From: Clostridium cavendishii DSM 21758
Lineage (GTDB): Bacteria; Bacillota; Clostridia; Clostridiales; Clostridiaceae
Direction: 5' to 3'
NCBI RefSeq assembly: GCF_900141845.1
Contig: NZ_FQZB01000015.1
Coordinates: 62,001-126,000 of the forward strand
DNA: 64,000 nucleotides
The translations under genes were made by a program, and so were the position numbers. Positions 7,992 to 15,183 of the stretch are shown one piece after another (position 1 is the first letter of the stretch; every line of letters starts with the position of its first letter). The notes below the pieces were generated by a model, which was not told where the DNA came from, made no database searches, and saw nothing but the letters and a program-made list of their open reading frames with translations.

Positions 7992-9110
7992 ATGATATAT
8001 TTATTAATAGTAGGAATAGTTTTATTTGTAGTTTCAACTGGGATTCTTACATTTTTTTATATTAAAAAAAGAAAACGTTCAATAATATGTATAGGTTTTC
8101 TACTGATAGGATTAATATTTATTTCAGCATATTGGGGTTCTTTTTTTGCACAAAAGTTTACAACTAATAAAGTAGCAAAAGTAGACACTGATAAAGATAA
8201 AAAGGATAACAAAGAAAGTAATAAAGACAATACTAACATAACTACAAATATTGAAGTAAATAAAGGAAATGATACTACTAATAAAGCTAGTGATAAATCA
8301 GCTGTTAATAAACTTGACCCATATGAAGCAGAACATCAACCAGATATAGAACATTCCAATGTTAATGATACAGCAAGAGCTTTTTTATATTTATATTATA
8401 ATTTAAATCCTAATAATGTATATGAGCATAAAGCTGAACTTAAAGAAGCTACAATTATATCTGGTGCTATAATAGATTATTTTAAAAAAGAGAATCACTC
8501 AACAGAATTAAAAAAAATAAATAGTACTATATTTTTAACTTTCGGTGACAAGATGAGGATTAATGGACTAGATCGTAATATTTACACTTTATATTTTAGC
8601 GTTGATTGCAAAAAAGATGGAAAAGATACTACTGAAAGTGGGGTTGTATACTTGGGTGAAGATGGAAAGGATACTTACAAGGTTTTTGAATGTGAGCAAT
8701 TTCCTGATGGTTATTTAACTGAAACAAGGGTAGCAGAATTAAAAAAGAATATGTCAAACTATAAAGATAAGGTTTTTGATGTATGTAAAAAAGCTTTGAA
8801 AATAAGATACAGTACATCAACCGATAACATTGATCAAAAATCTAATGCACTTAAAAATATTATGACTCCAAAAGAAATTAAATCAACTATAGATTATATA
8901 AAAGAAAGTAATAATCAATTTAAAATTACAGAAGTAAAGGATTTATCAATAGACAGGTATAGGTTCGGAGCTCTTAATAGAGAGTTTTCTTTAAATTTTG
9001 ATATAGATGGATATATAGAAGGGACTAATAATGGCGAAGTGCAGTATAGCACTGTAAAATTAAATGTATCAATAACTAAAGACTCTACAAATATAACTTA
9101 TATTAAATAG
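7992..9110 (+). CDS. Membrane-anchored extracytoplasmic protein of unknown function
   Basis: 372 residues. Two hydrophobic helices (~1-22 and ~34-54) are separated by a Lys/Arg-rich loop. A low-complexity linker rich in Lys, Asp, Asn and Thr (~60-115) follows, then a ~255-residue hydrophilic domain, probably outside the cell. I do not recognise the domain. AAAGGTGAT stands just before the ATG at 7992; an ATG at 7971 lacks an RBS. It is a single gene, with a terminator hairpin at 9283-9318 downstream. Confidence 0.65.
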   Translation: MIYLLIVGIVLFVVSTGILTFFYIKKRKRSIICIGFLLIGLIFISAYWGSFFAQKFTTNKVAKVDTDKDKKDNKESNKDNTNITTNIEVNKGNDTTNKASDKSAVNKLDPYEAEHQPDIEHSNVNDTARAFLYLYYNLNPNNVYEHKAELKEATIISGAIIDYFKKENHSTELKKINSTIFLTFGDKMRINGLDRNIYTLYFSVDCKKDGKDTTESGVVYLGEDGKDTYKVFECEQFPDGYLTETRVAELKKNMSNYKDKVFDVCKKALKIRYSTSTDNIDQKSNALKNIMTPKEIKSTIDYIKESNNQFKITEVKDLSIDRYRFGALNREFSLNFDIDGYIEGTNNGEVQYSTVKLNVSITKDSTNITYIK

Positions 9111-9186
9111 TGTTTTATATATTGATATGACAGTATAAAATTTTTCTGTGAAGGTTTAATGAGAGTGTGAAGACACTATATTAAGA

Positions 9187-9231
9187 GACTTTCTATGAGT
9201 GCTATGATAATAACATAGAGGTACAAATAGT
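9187..9231 (+). promoter_or_regulatory. Orphan copy of a regulatory dyad and RBS
   Basis: 45 bases matching 38845-38889 at 37 positions. The latter stretch includes the dyad, RBS and spacing in front of the double-MerR regulator. The dyad arms change together (ctatg/catag here, ccata/tatgg there). No start codon or gene follows here. It is probably the leftover leader of a lost regulator gene. Confidence 0.45.
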
Positions 9232-9282
9232 TTTTAAAGTAATAAGGAAAATTTGATAGACAAGCAAACTATTAACTTTTAA

Positions 9283-9318
9283 ACCCCATGAGTAAGCACT
9301 CTGCTTTACTACTGGGGT
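9283..9318 (+). terminator. Hairpin in the 9111-9484 gap
   Basis: Outer arms acccca/tggggt (9283-9288, 9313-9318) and inner arms agtaagca/tgctttact, followed by AT-rich sequence. The 374-bp gap otherwise contains only the orphan leader at 9187-9231. Confidence 0.6.
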
Positions 9319-9484
9319 ATTATTATATTTGAAATTCATAAATTATATATGTCGAATCTTTGAAGTTTTCTTTTTTTAGATTATATGTAATAATGTGTAA
9401 AATAGAGCTGACTATATTCTTAAAAAATTAATTAAACTATGAGATACTTTAGGTCAGATAAAATCTATATAAGGGGAGTTGTAG

Positions 9485-9991
9485 ATGGATACTGTTAATA
9501 TTAAAAGAAATATAAGAACTGCATTTAAGAATAAAGATAACGCTAAAATAAAGATGCTTATTGGCGATGATAAGGAAATATTAAATATGGTTACTGCTTT
9601 TGGTACATGGTTACATGTTGCAGCGGATTTTGGAAATCTTGAGATGGTTGAGTATCTTCTTAACTTAGGGCTAGATATCAATACTGAAGGTGGAACTTTC
9701 GAATGCGGAGCTATTGGCTATGCAGCAAGTGCTGGTCATATTGATATAGTAAAATATTTGTTAGATAAAGGCGCTATAATTGATACTAGTACTGCATATA
9801 GGAATCCAATTTTTGGAGCGATTTATAATGGACATAAGGATGTAGTAGAGTTGTTGGTTGAGGTGGGGACTGATATATCTATTAGATATACCGGAGAGAA
9901 TATTAAAAATATGAATGCATATGAATATGCAAGAGTCTTTGGACAAACTGAAATTGCGGAGTATTTGAGAAAAATAACTAATGAAAAATAA
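9485..9991 (+). CDS. Ankyrin-repeat protein
   Basis: 168 residues with four ankyrin units, e.g. GTWLHVAADFGNLEMVEYLL, AIGYAASAGHIDIVKYLLDKGA and NPIFGAIYNGHKDVVELLVEVG, plus a capping AYEYARVFGQTEIAEYLRK. No signal peptide or enzyme domain is present, so it is likely a cytosolic protein-binding module. Similar small ankyrin proteins occur as immunity or partner proteins in toxin loci, but no toxin gene is next to it. GGGGAG lies 7 bases before ATG. Confidence 0.8.
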   Translation: MDTVNIKRNIRTAFKNKDNAKIKMLIGDDKEILNMVTAFGTWLHVAADFGNLEMVEYLLNLGLDINTEGGTFECGAIGYAASAGHIDIVKYLLDKGAIIDTSTAYRNPIFGAIYNGHKDVVELLVEVGTDISIRYTGENIKNMNAYEYARVFGQTEIAEYLRKITNEK

Positions 9992-10177
9992 CTAGGTGAA
10001 GGTTATTTATTAATATCATATTAAGTAACTAGATTCTTATTAGGAGTGATTAGCATGAGGAGGATAATGCAACTTAAAGTTGCAAAGAATGATAAAAAAG
10101 AAGTTAAAGGTTGGTGTAAGAATAAGGTTAAATCCGATTATAATAAGTTTATTATAATGTAAAGGAGATTCTAAAAT

Positions 10178-10447
10178 ATGAGCTTTGGACAAAATATTCA
10201 ATTTTTAAGAAAAATGCATAAAGGAATGACTCAAGAAGAGTTGGCAGAAAAAATGGGAGTTTCTCGTCAAACAGTTTCAAAGTGGGAACTCGATGCTACC
10301 TATCCTGAGATGGATAAGGTAGTAGAACTATGTAAACTTTTTTCATGCTCTATGGATAAGCTAGTGAGGGAAGATATAAGCATGATTAATGAAGCCTATT
10401 CAAATATTAGAGTGAAGGAAGTAGAGTCATTTTCTTTTATATTATAA
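10178..10447 (+). pseudogene. Truncated XRE regulator (deletion derivative of the gene at 13045)
   Basis: 89 residues. The first ~85 are almost identical to the XRE-GyrI regulator at 13045-13740, with the same RBS and upstream ~110 bp. After gtcattttctttt (10426-10438) the sequence jumps to the 3' part of the peptidase-like gene found at 13820. The HTH (QEELAEKMGVSRQTVSKWE) is intact, so the fragment could still bind DNA, but the effector-binding half is lost. Confidence 0.8.
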
Positions 10448-10538
10448 TGGCATCTTTTATGATAATATACGTGGAGTTTTTACAGATTATGATTTCACCA
10501 GATTAGTAGCATATTTAGAAATAAATATTGTAAAATAA
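10427..10538 (+). pseudogene. 3' remnant of the C39-like gene
   Basis: Nearly identical to 14062-14173, the last ~35 codons of the peptidase-like gene (LLYYNG, FYDNIRGVF, LVAYLEIN). It has no start of its own and is joined to the truncated XRE gene by a deletion of 768 bp relative to the intact copy. Confidence 0.75.
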
Positions 10539-10599
10539 GCAGAGTATGTAGTACAATCTGTTCAAAATTTATTTGAGTTCTAAATATAAAAAATTATTT

Positions 10600-10815
10600 G
10601 TGTTTATTTTTTATAAAAATTTGATATAATATAAATAAGAAAAGCTTAGTGCGCTAACACTAAGCTAATCCTTAGAACATTTATTTTGTTTTAGGGTTAT
10701 TAGATGAATTAAATAGATATTTAATTAAGAGTTAAAGCACTAATCATTGGAGGATGGGTGCTTTTTCTCTTTGCCATTAAGTTCTATATGAATACCAAGA
10801 AATTTAATCTTGATA
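10600..10815. repeat. R2 intergenic repeat, copy 1
   Basis: About 210 bp closely matching 18793-18993. It contains a hairpin (agcttagtg/aacactaagct) and a second hairpin aaagcac/gtgcttt (10735-10763) ending in T residues. Parts recur at 25785-25900 and 14690-14752. Together with the small minus-strand ORF below it fills the gap 10539-11018; I see no other gene there. Confidence 0.65.
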
Positions 10816-10961
10816 ACTAACTTAGAAATAAAAAGATTATGTTTTAGAACTAATTTAATAATATAAATAGTGACAAAGCTTTTTATATTATTATAATCCA
10901 GATGTTTATTAACTTCTATTTTTAAAATTAAACTATTTATAAAGATGATAAAATATATCAA
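10740..10961 (-). CDS. Small hypothetical protein, R2-associated
   Basis: 73 residues, basic and hydrophobic, TTG start without a clear RBS. The C-terminal half (IKIKFLGIHIELNGKEKKH) is closely shared with the 72-residue ORF at 25833-26051. Conservation of the protein while DNA differs suggests coding, but both could be remnants of a longer gene. The last codons lie in a terminator-like hairpin. Function unknown. Confidence 0.35.
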   Translation of the reverse strand: MIYFIIFINSLILKIEVNKHLDYNNIKSFVTIYIIKLVLKHNLFISKLVIKIKFLGIHIELNGKEKKHPSSND

Positions 10962-11018
10962 GTATTTGTTATTTTTGTAATGTATTATCTAGATATAAGC
11001 TAAAAGTGAGGTATGTTT

Positions 11019-11894
11019 ATGGGGTACTATATCAATATTCAAAAGGCAATAGATTATATTGAGAATAATTTAGATGAAAATATTAGGATTGAAGATATAG
11101 CTAAGGTTGCAGGTTACTCTGTTCCACATTTTTACAGAGTATTTGCACCACTTGTTGGTTGTTCAGTAAAAGAATATGTTCGAAAAAGAAAGTTAAGTAA
11201 TGCAATGTATGATTTAGCAACTTCAACACGGAGTGTTACAGAAATAGCTTTTGAATATGGTTATGGCTCACATGAAGCATTTACAAGAACTTTTAAATTA
11301 GCTTATGGTGAATCGCCAAGTAGTTTTAGGAAGAGTCAAGCAGAGCAATACTTATTTGAAAGAATTAATTTACTTTCAAGCAATAATAAAAATGGAAGAG
11401 TAATATTGAAACCAGAGATTATATGTAAAGGTGAGAAGTTACTTTTAGGTATAGAAAGAAAAATAAATCAGGGTGACAATATAAAATTGGGGCTTTTATC
11501 AAAAGTAAAAAATGAGTTTATGGAAATGATAGGTGGGATTGAGAACAGAGTAAATACTGAGTTGTATTATTCAGCTTATGATTATAATGTGAAAGATATA
11601 AACAAAGGTAATAATGAAATTAAGTACACTTATTTTTATGGGGTTGAAGTATCAGAATATAATGATATTTCGAAAGGTATGGTTAAGAAGGTTATACCAA
11701 AAGCTAAATATGCTATTTTCAATTATGATATTACGAATAATACTTTAAATGGTGAAATCCTAAATAGACCTGTATATGATTATATTGATGGTGTCTGGCT
11801 TCCTAATTCCGGTTTAGAACTTTCCGAACTTTCTGATTATGAGGTTGTCAATCAAAATGAAAATTTTATTGATTATTATATCTCAATAAAATAA
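11019..11894 (+). CDS. AraC-family regulator with GyrI-like effector domain
   Basis: 291 residues. Two HTH motifs of the AraC domain occupy ~1-105 (IEDIAKVAGYSVPHFYRVF; VTEIAFEYGYGSHEAFTRTF). The remainder (~130-291) is a GyrI-like/effector-binding domain ending in DYYISIK. This SoxS/Rob-like layout (DNA binding first, ligand binding last) usually controls drug efflux or detoxification genes. The start at 11019 fits RBS GTGAGG 7 bases upstream; an ATG at 11013 is too close. The neighbouring target is not obvious. Confidence 0.85.
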   Translation: MGYYINIQKAIDYIENNLDENIRIEDIAKVAGYSVPHFYRVFAPLVGCSVKEYVRKRKLSNAMYDLATSTRSVTEIAFEYGYGSHEAFTRTFKLAYGESPSSFRKSQAEQYLFERINLLSSNNKNGRVILKPEIICKGEKLLLGIERKINQGDNIKLGLLSKVKNEFMEMIGGIENRVNTELYYSAYDYNVKDINKGNNEIKYTYFYGVEVSEYNDISKGMVKKVIPKAKYAIFNYDITNNTLNGEILNRPVYDYIDGVWLPNSGLELSELSDYEVVNQNENFIDYYISIK

Positions 11895-12036
11895 CACTAA
11901 GTTACAAGTGACTAAAAATAGTTGAGCTATAATATGATGGAATGAATAGGATTTTTAATGAAGGGAATGATTTTGCAAAAATAAAAAGTTGAAATATGAA
12001 TAAATATTTTTGTGAAATCAATATAAGGGGGAGAAG

Positions 12037-12570
12037 ATGTTTTTTTATGATATAGAAACTGAAAGGTTATTTCTTAAAAACATATCAATGGATGACAGAG
12101 AGTTTATATTTAGACAATTTTCAGATGATGTAGTCAATAGATATCTCTTTGATACAGAGCCATTAACAGATGTTGAAGGTGCAGATGAAATTATTGGTTT
12201 TTATATACAACCTGAACCACGATTGCAACATCGTTGGATTATTGTGAGAAAAGCAGATGGGATTAAAATGGGTACATGTGGGTTTCATTGCTGGAATCAT
12301 GAAGAGGGTAAAGTTGAAATTGGTTACGACCTTAAGGAAGAATTTTGGGGAAATGGTTATATGCAAGAAGCGATGAAGGAAGTTATAACGTTTGCAATAA
12401 AAAATATGAGTATAAAAGAGATAAATGCATGTATTTTTATCGATAATAAAAGGTCAAGCCATCTTGTCGAAAATCTTGGATTTGTTTTATCTGGTTCAAG
12501 ATATGAATTGTTTAGATGTAAAGAATATTTACATAATATATATTCACTTAAGCTAACCTATTTAGCATAA
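12037..12570 (+). CDS. GNAT acetyltransferase (RimJ/RimL type)
   Basis: 177 residues. It begins with the family pattern IETERLFLKNISMDD, and has the acetyl-CoA loop in EEFWGNGYMQEAMKEV (~106-121) and NKRSSHLVENLGFV (~138-151). Members acetylate N-terminal amines of proteins or small amines; the substrate is unknown. GGGGGAG precedes ATG. It is the last gene of cassette 1; att 2 lies 148 bp downstream. Confidence 0.85.
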   Translation: MFFYDIETERLFLKNISMDDREFIFRQFSDDVVNRYLFDTEPLTDVEGADEIIGFYIQPEPRLQHRWIIVRKADGIKMGTCGFHCWNHEEGKVEIGYDLKEEFWGNGYMQEAMKEVITFAIKNMSIKEINACIFIDNKRSSHLVENLGFVLSGSRYELFRCKEYLHNIYSLKLTYLA

Positions 12571-12691
12571 TTTACAGTTTAATAGTATAAAAAATAATGT
12601 ATTGATATTATGTTTAACAATAATATTGTGAAAACTTTGTTTACTTACTCAAATACTAGGATGTGTTATCAGAATATGAAAAATAAAATTA

Positions 12692-12735
12692 AAAACCTCA
12701 TTTACTATTGATGCGGAGAAACGTATCATAAGTAA
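12692..12735 (+). repeat. att-like site 2 with both inverted-repeat arms
   Basis: aaaaacctcattta, then 13 bases, then the core gaaacgtatcataagtaa (12718-12735), which runs into aaatgaggttct. The core matches the rlmH end at 16 of 18 bases. The flanking arms are mutual inverted repeats, as at SCC junctions in staphylococci. The 474-bp gap 12571-13044 consists of this site, its boundary module and a duplicated leader. Confidence 0.7.
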
Positions 12736-12745
12736 ATGAGGTTCT

Positions 12746-12811
12746 TAGTCTTAGGCATTGATATAACTTGCCTAAGACTATTTTCACAAGTGAAAATATT
12801 GTATAATAAGT
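12746..12811. repeat. Boundary module of cassette 2: hairpin plus partial att
   Basis: Hairpin tagtcttaggca/tgcctaagacta (12747-12758, 12769-12780) and then, 78 bp after the first core, a second partial core gtataataagtaa (12801-12813). The same layout recurs at 17511-17577 and 19171-19238 with compensatory changes in the stem. Confidence 0.6.
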
Positions 12812-13044
12812 AATAATATATTTACATAATATTACATAACAAAATATGGGTGTAAAATCAATGTGTTAGATTGTTAAGGTATATAGTAGATTATTTATAT
12901 ACCATTTACTACCTAATATTTATACATTAGAAATTGCAACTTAAAGTTGCAAAGAATGATAAAAAAGAAGTTAAAAGTTGGTGTAAGAATAAGGTTAAAT
13001 CCAAGTATAATAAATTTATTATAATGTAAAGGAGATTCTAAAAT

Positions 13045-13740
13045 ATGAGCTTTGGACAAAATATTCAGTTTTTAAGAAAAATGCATAAAGGAATGACTCA
13101 AGAAGAGTTGGCAGAAAAAATGGGGGTTTCTCGTCAAACAGTTTCAAAGTGGGAACTCGATGCTACTTATCCAGAGATGGATAAGGTAGTAGAATTATGT
13201 AAACTTTTCTCATGCTCTATGGATAAGCTAGTTAGGGAAGATATAAGCATGATTAATGAAGCCTATTCAAATATTAGAGTAAAAGAAGTAGGGGCATTTT
13301 CTTTTGTTAAATATGCAGTTATAAGTATGGAACCAGAAGAAGATGCCATAAAACATATAAAAGATTGGGCTAATAGTAATAGAATTAATTCCCCACAAAT
13401 AATAGGGTGGGATTTTCCAAATGTATCACAGGAGCAAATCAATGTATATCATATGCATGGATATGCTGCAGCCTGTATTTTACCTTCTAATTTTAAAGTA
13501 GAGTGTGATAATTTGGAGATTGTCACTCAAAAAGAACAACAATATGCAGTTATTACAATCAAAGAACCTTTTATTGACCCATTTACTCTTATTCCTAATG
13601 CATACAAGACACTTATGATATATATAGAAGTGAATTGTTACAAATATAAGCAGACTAAAGATATTATAGCTTGTTTTGAAAAGGTGTATGAGAAAGATAG
13701 TGTTTGTTATATGGATGTATATATTGCTATTGAGCGTTGA
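13045..13740 (+). CDS. XRE-family regulator with GyrI-like effector domain
   Basis: 231 residues. HTH_3 occupies ~8-62 (QEELAEKMGVSRQTVSKWE), and a GyrI/AraC-E effector-binding domain runs from ~88 to 231. A likely ligand-responsive one-component regulator. Its first 85 codons and ~110 bp of leader are duplicated at 10067-10425. AAAGGAG lies before ATG. The peptidase-like gene starts 79 bp later on the same strand and may be co-regulated. Confidence 0.85.
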   Translation: MSFGQNIQFLRKMHKGMTQEELAEKMGVSRQTVSKWELDATYPEMDKVVELCKLFSCSMDKLVREDISMINEAYSNIRVKEVGAFSFVKYAVISMEPEEDAIKHIKDWANSNRINSPQIIGWDFPNVSQEQINVYHMHGYAAACILPSNFKVECDNLEIVTQKEQQYAVITIKEPFIDPFTLIPNAYKTLMIYIEVNCYKYKQTKDIIACFEKVYEKDSVCYMDVYIAIER

Positions 13741-13819
13741 TTTTCTTTAAATGAAAAGAGCGTTTTAGGGTATTTATTATAATAACTATACAGAATTTAT
13801 TTTGTAGGTAGGAGGATTT

Positions 13820-14173
13820 ATGGATATCAAAATATTATCACAACCTTTAGAGGGGCTTTGTGGACAAACTTGTATAGCTTTGCTTAAAAACATATCTGTT
13901 GAAGATGTTGTTAAGCATACAAAGTGTGGAAAAAATAAAATGTCAGGCAAAAAGTTATTCCAAGCATTAGATTTATATGATATAAAACGTGCAGACAAAA
14001 TGAAGTACACAAGAGGAAAAGTTGTAGAATTACCAACATGCTGTATTCTAAGTGAACATGGGCATTTTCTTTTATATTATAATGGCGTCTTTTATGATAA
14101 TATACGTGGAGTTTTTACAGAGTATGATTTCTCCAGATTAGTAGCATATTTAGAAATAAATACTGTAAAATAA
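13820..14173 (+). CDS. Peptidase C39-like small protein
   Basis: 117 residues. An N-terminal LCGQTCIALL places a candidate nucleophile Cys18 after a Gln, and a later HGHFLLYYNGVFYDN gives His82 and Asp93. This is the Cys/His/Asp order of papain-like C39 proteins. At this length it is a bare domain without transporter or signal peptide, so activity is unproven. It could be a double-glycine-leader protease relative or a non-catalytic homologue. AGGAGG precedes ATG. A 3' fragment of the same gene survives at 10427-10538. Confidence 0.6.
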   Translation: MDIKILSQPLEGLCGQTCIALLKNISVEDVVKHTKCGKNKMSGKKLFQALDLYDIKRADKMKYTRGKVVELPTCCILSEHGHFLLYYNGVFYDNIRGVFTEYDFSRLVAYLEINTVK

Positions 14174-14311
14174 GCAGAGTATGTAGTATAATCTGTTCAA
14201 AATTTATTTGAGTTTTAAATATAAAAAATATATATGTTTATTTTTTATAAAAAAATGATAGGCAAATAGTAATTTGTAATGCACATTATATACAATGAGG
14301 AGGTTAGTAAA

Positions 14312-14656
14312 ATGAAAGATTTTCCTAAGTTTATGAAAAACGAGTTAAATCATATTGATAGTAGTCAGCAAAATACAAAAGATATTGATGGATACTATTT
14401 TGAAGGTAAAGATGGTAGTCAAATGGCTTATTGGACTTATTATGCTGATAGAGATTCTAAAGAGCAGGTACATGAATTTGATGAATATACGGTATGTGTA
14501 GAAGGAGAATATATTGAAATATTTGAAGGAATTGAGCATATTCTGCATCCTGGAGATGAAGTTCTTGTTCCTAAAGGGACACCACATTATGGAAGAGTAA
14601 AAGCAGGAACAAGAACGATTCATTGCTTTGGTGGTAAAAGAATTAAATGTAAATAG
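14312..14656 (+). CDS. Cupin-domain protein
   Basis: 114 residues. A single cupin barrel with motif 1 around EQVHEFDEYTVCVEGEYIE and motif 2 PGDEVLVPKGTPHYGR. It keeps HxF..E and the later PxGxPH histidine, so a metal ion is plausible. Small cupins of this sort act in sugar or small-molecule binding; the substrate is unknown. The start is at 14312, 8 bases after AGGAGG; an in-frame ATG at 14279 has no RBS. Confidence 0.8.
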   Translation: MKDFPKFMKNELNHIDSSQQNTKDIDGYYFEGKDGSQMAYWTYYADRDSKEQVHEFDEYTVCVEGEYIEIFEGIEHILHPGDEVLVPKGTPHYGRVKAGTRTIHCFGGKRIKCK

Positions 14657-14759
14657 CAAAGTCTAATTTATATTATTGAGGTTAAAATTTTTAAAATAAA
14701 AAGATTATGTTTTAAAACTAATTTAATAATGTAAATAGTAACAAAGCTTTTTATAATTA

Positions 14760-14993
14760 ACTCTAGCATATCCAATACCACTCCCTAACTATGATGAGTA
14801 CAATGGGGACGTAAAGATTAATAATCTTTATGTTCAGTATAAGGAATACCAAGGGGAAAAACCACGTAGCCATCATACTACGGAATCTTCAGTTTGTACT
14901 TTAGAATTATGCAATACTTATGTAGATATATATATGAGAATAAAACGGAGAAACCTCATTTGTAGTAGTTACGGAGAACCGTATTATAAGTAA
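14760..14993 (+). pseudogene. Orphan reading frame running into att 3
   Basis: Frame open from about 14760 to a stop at 14991-14993 without a usable start codon. It reads LAYPIPLPNYDEYNGDVKI, then KEYQGEKPRSHHTTESS, CTLELCNTYVDIYM, and ends in GEPYYK at the att core. The composition looks like real protein rather than noise, so I take it as the 3' part of a lost gene. Family not recognised. The 527-bp gap 14657-15183 otherwise contains an R2 fragment (14690-14752) and att 3. Confidence 0.3.
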
Positions 14994-15003
14994 ATGAGGT
15001 TTT
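14951..15003 (+). repeat. att-like site 3 with both inverted-repeat arms
   Basis: aaacctcattt (14951-14961), core gaaccgtattataagtaa (14976-14993), then aaatgaggtttt. The core matches the rlmH end at 16 of 18 positions. Confidence 0.7.
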
Positions 15004-15023
15004 TGTTAAAATTAAGAGTTAAG

Positions 15024-15063
15024 AATAGTAGCTATCTAATTGTGTCTGAAGCTACTATTTTTA
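15024..15063. terminator. Cassette 3 entry hairpin
   Basis: Arms aatagtagct (15024-15033) and agctactatt (15050-15059) followed by T-rich sequence. It would block readthrough into katG from upstream. A similar hairpin stands after the AraC gene at 25597-25636. Confidence 0.6.
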
Positions 15064-15183
15064 TATTTTAAAATAACCTATATATCAAAATTTGCTGAAT
15101 GTTATTTACCAATTTATTCATACACTTAGATATATATCTATATAATTTACTGTAATAGTATTTATATCAGAAAGGATAATATT

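Larger units (their letters stand above)
6532..12735 (+). mobile_element. rlmH-site cassette 1
   Basis: DNA between att-like copies 1 and 2. It holds a broken VanZ gene, HAD hydrolase, membrane-anchored protein, ankyrin protein, truncated XRE regulator, AraC-GyrI regulator and GNAT acetyltransferase. The distal end is marked by aaaaacctcattt just before att 2. No recombinase gene is present, so movement would depend on an enzyme encoded elsewhere. Boundaries are seen; mobility is inferred. Confidence 0.6.
12736..14993 (+). mobile_element. rlmH-site cassette 2
   Basis: DNA between att-like copies 2 and 3. It holds an XRE-GyrI regulator, a C39-like peptidase-like protein, a cupin and a gene remnant. 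Its front is a 78-bp boundary module; its far end is aaacctcattt at 14951. The first two genes exist in collapsed form in cassette 1. Confidence 0.58.

Noticed and set aside
10055..10162. 35-codon frame upstream of the truncated XRE gene
   Set aside because: The second copy (12932) lacks the start codons, so it is probably duplicated leader DNA and not a conserved peptide gene.
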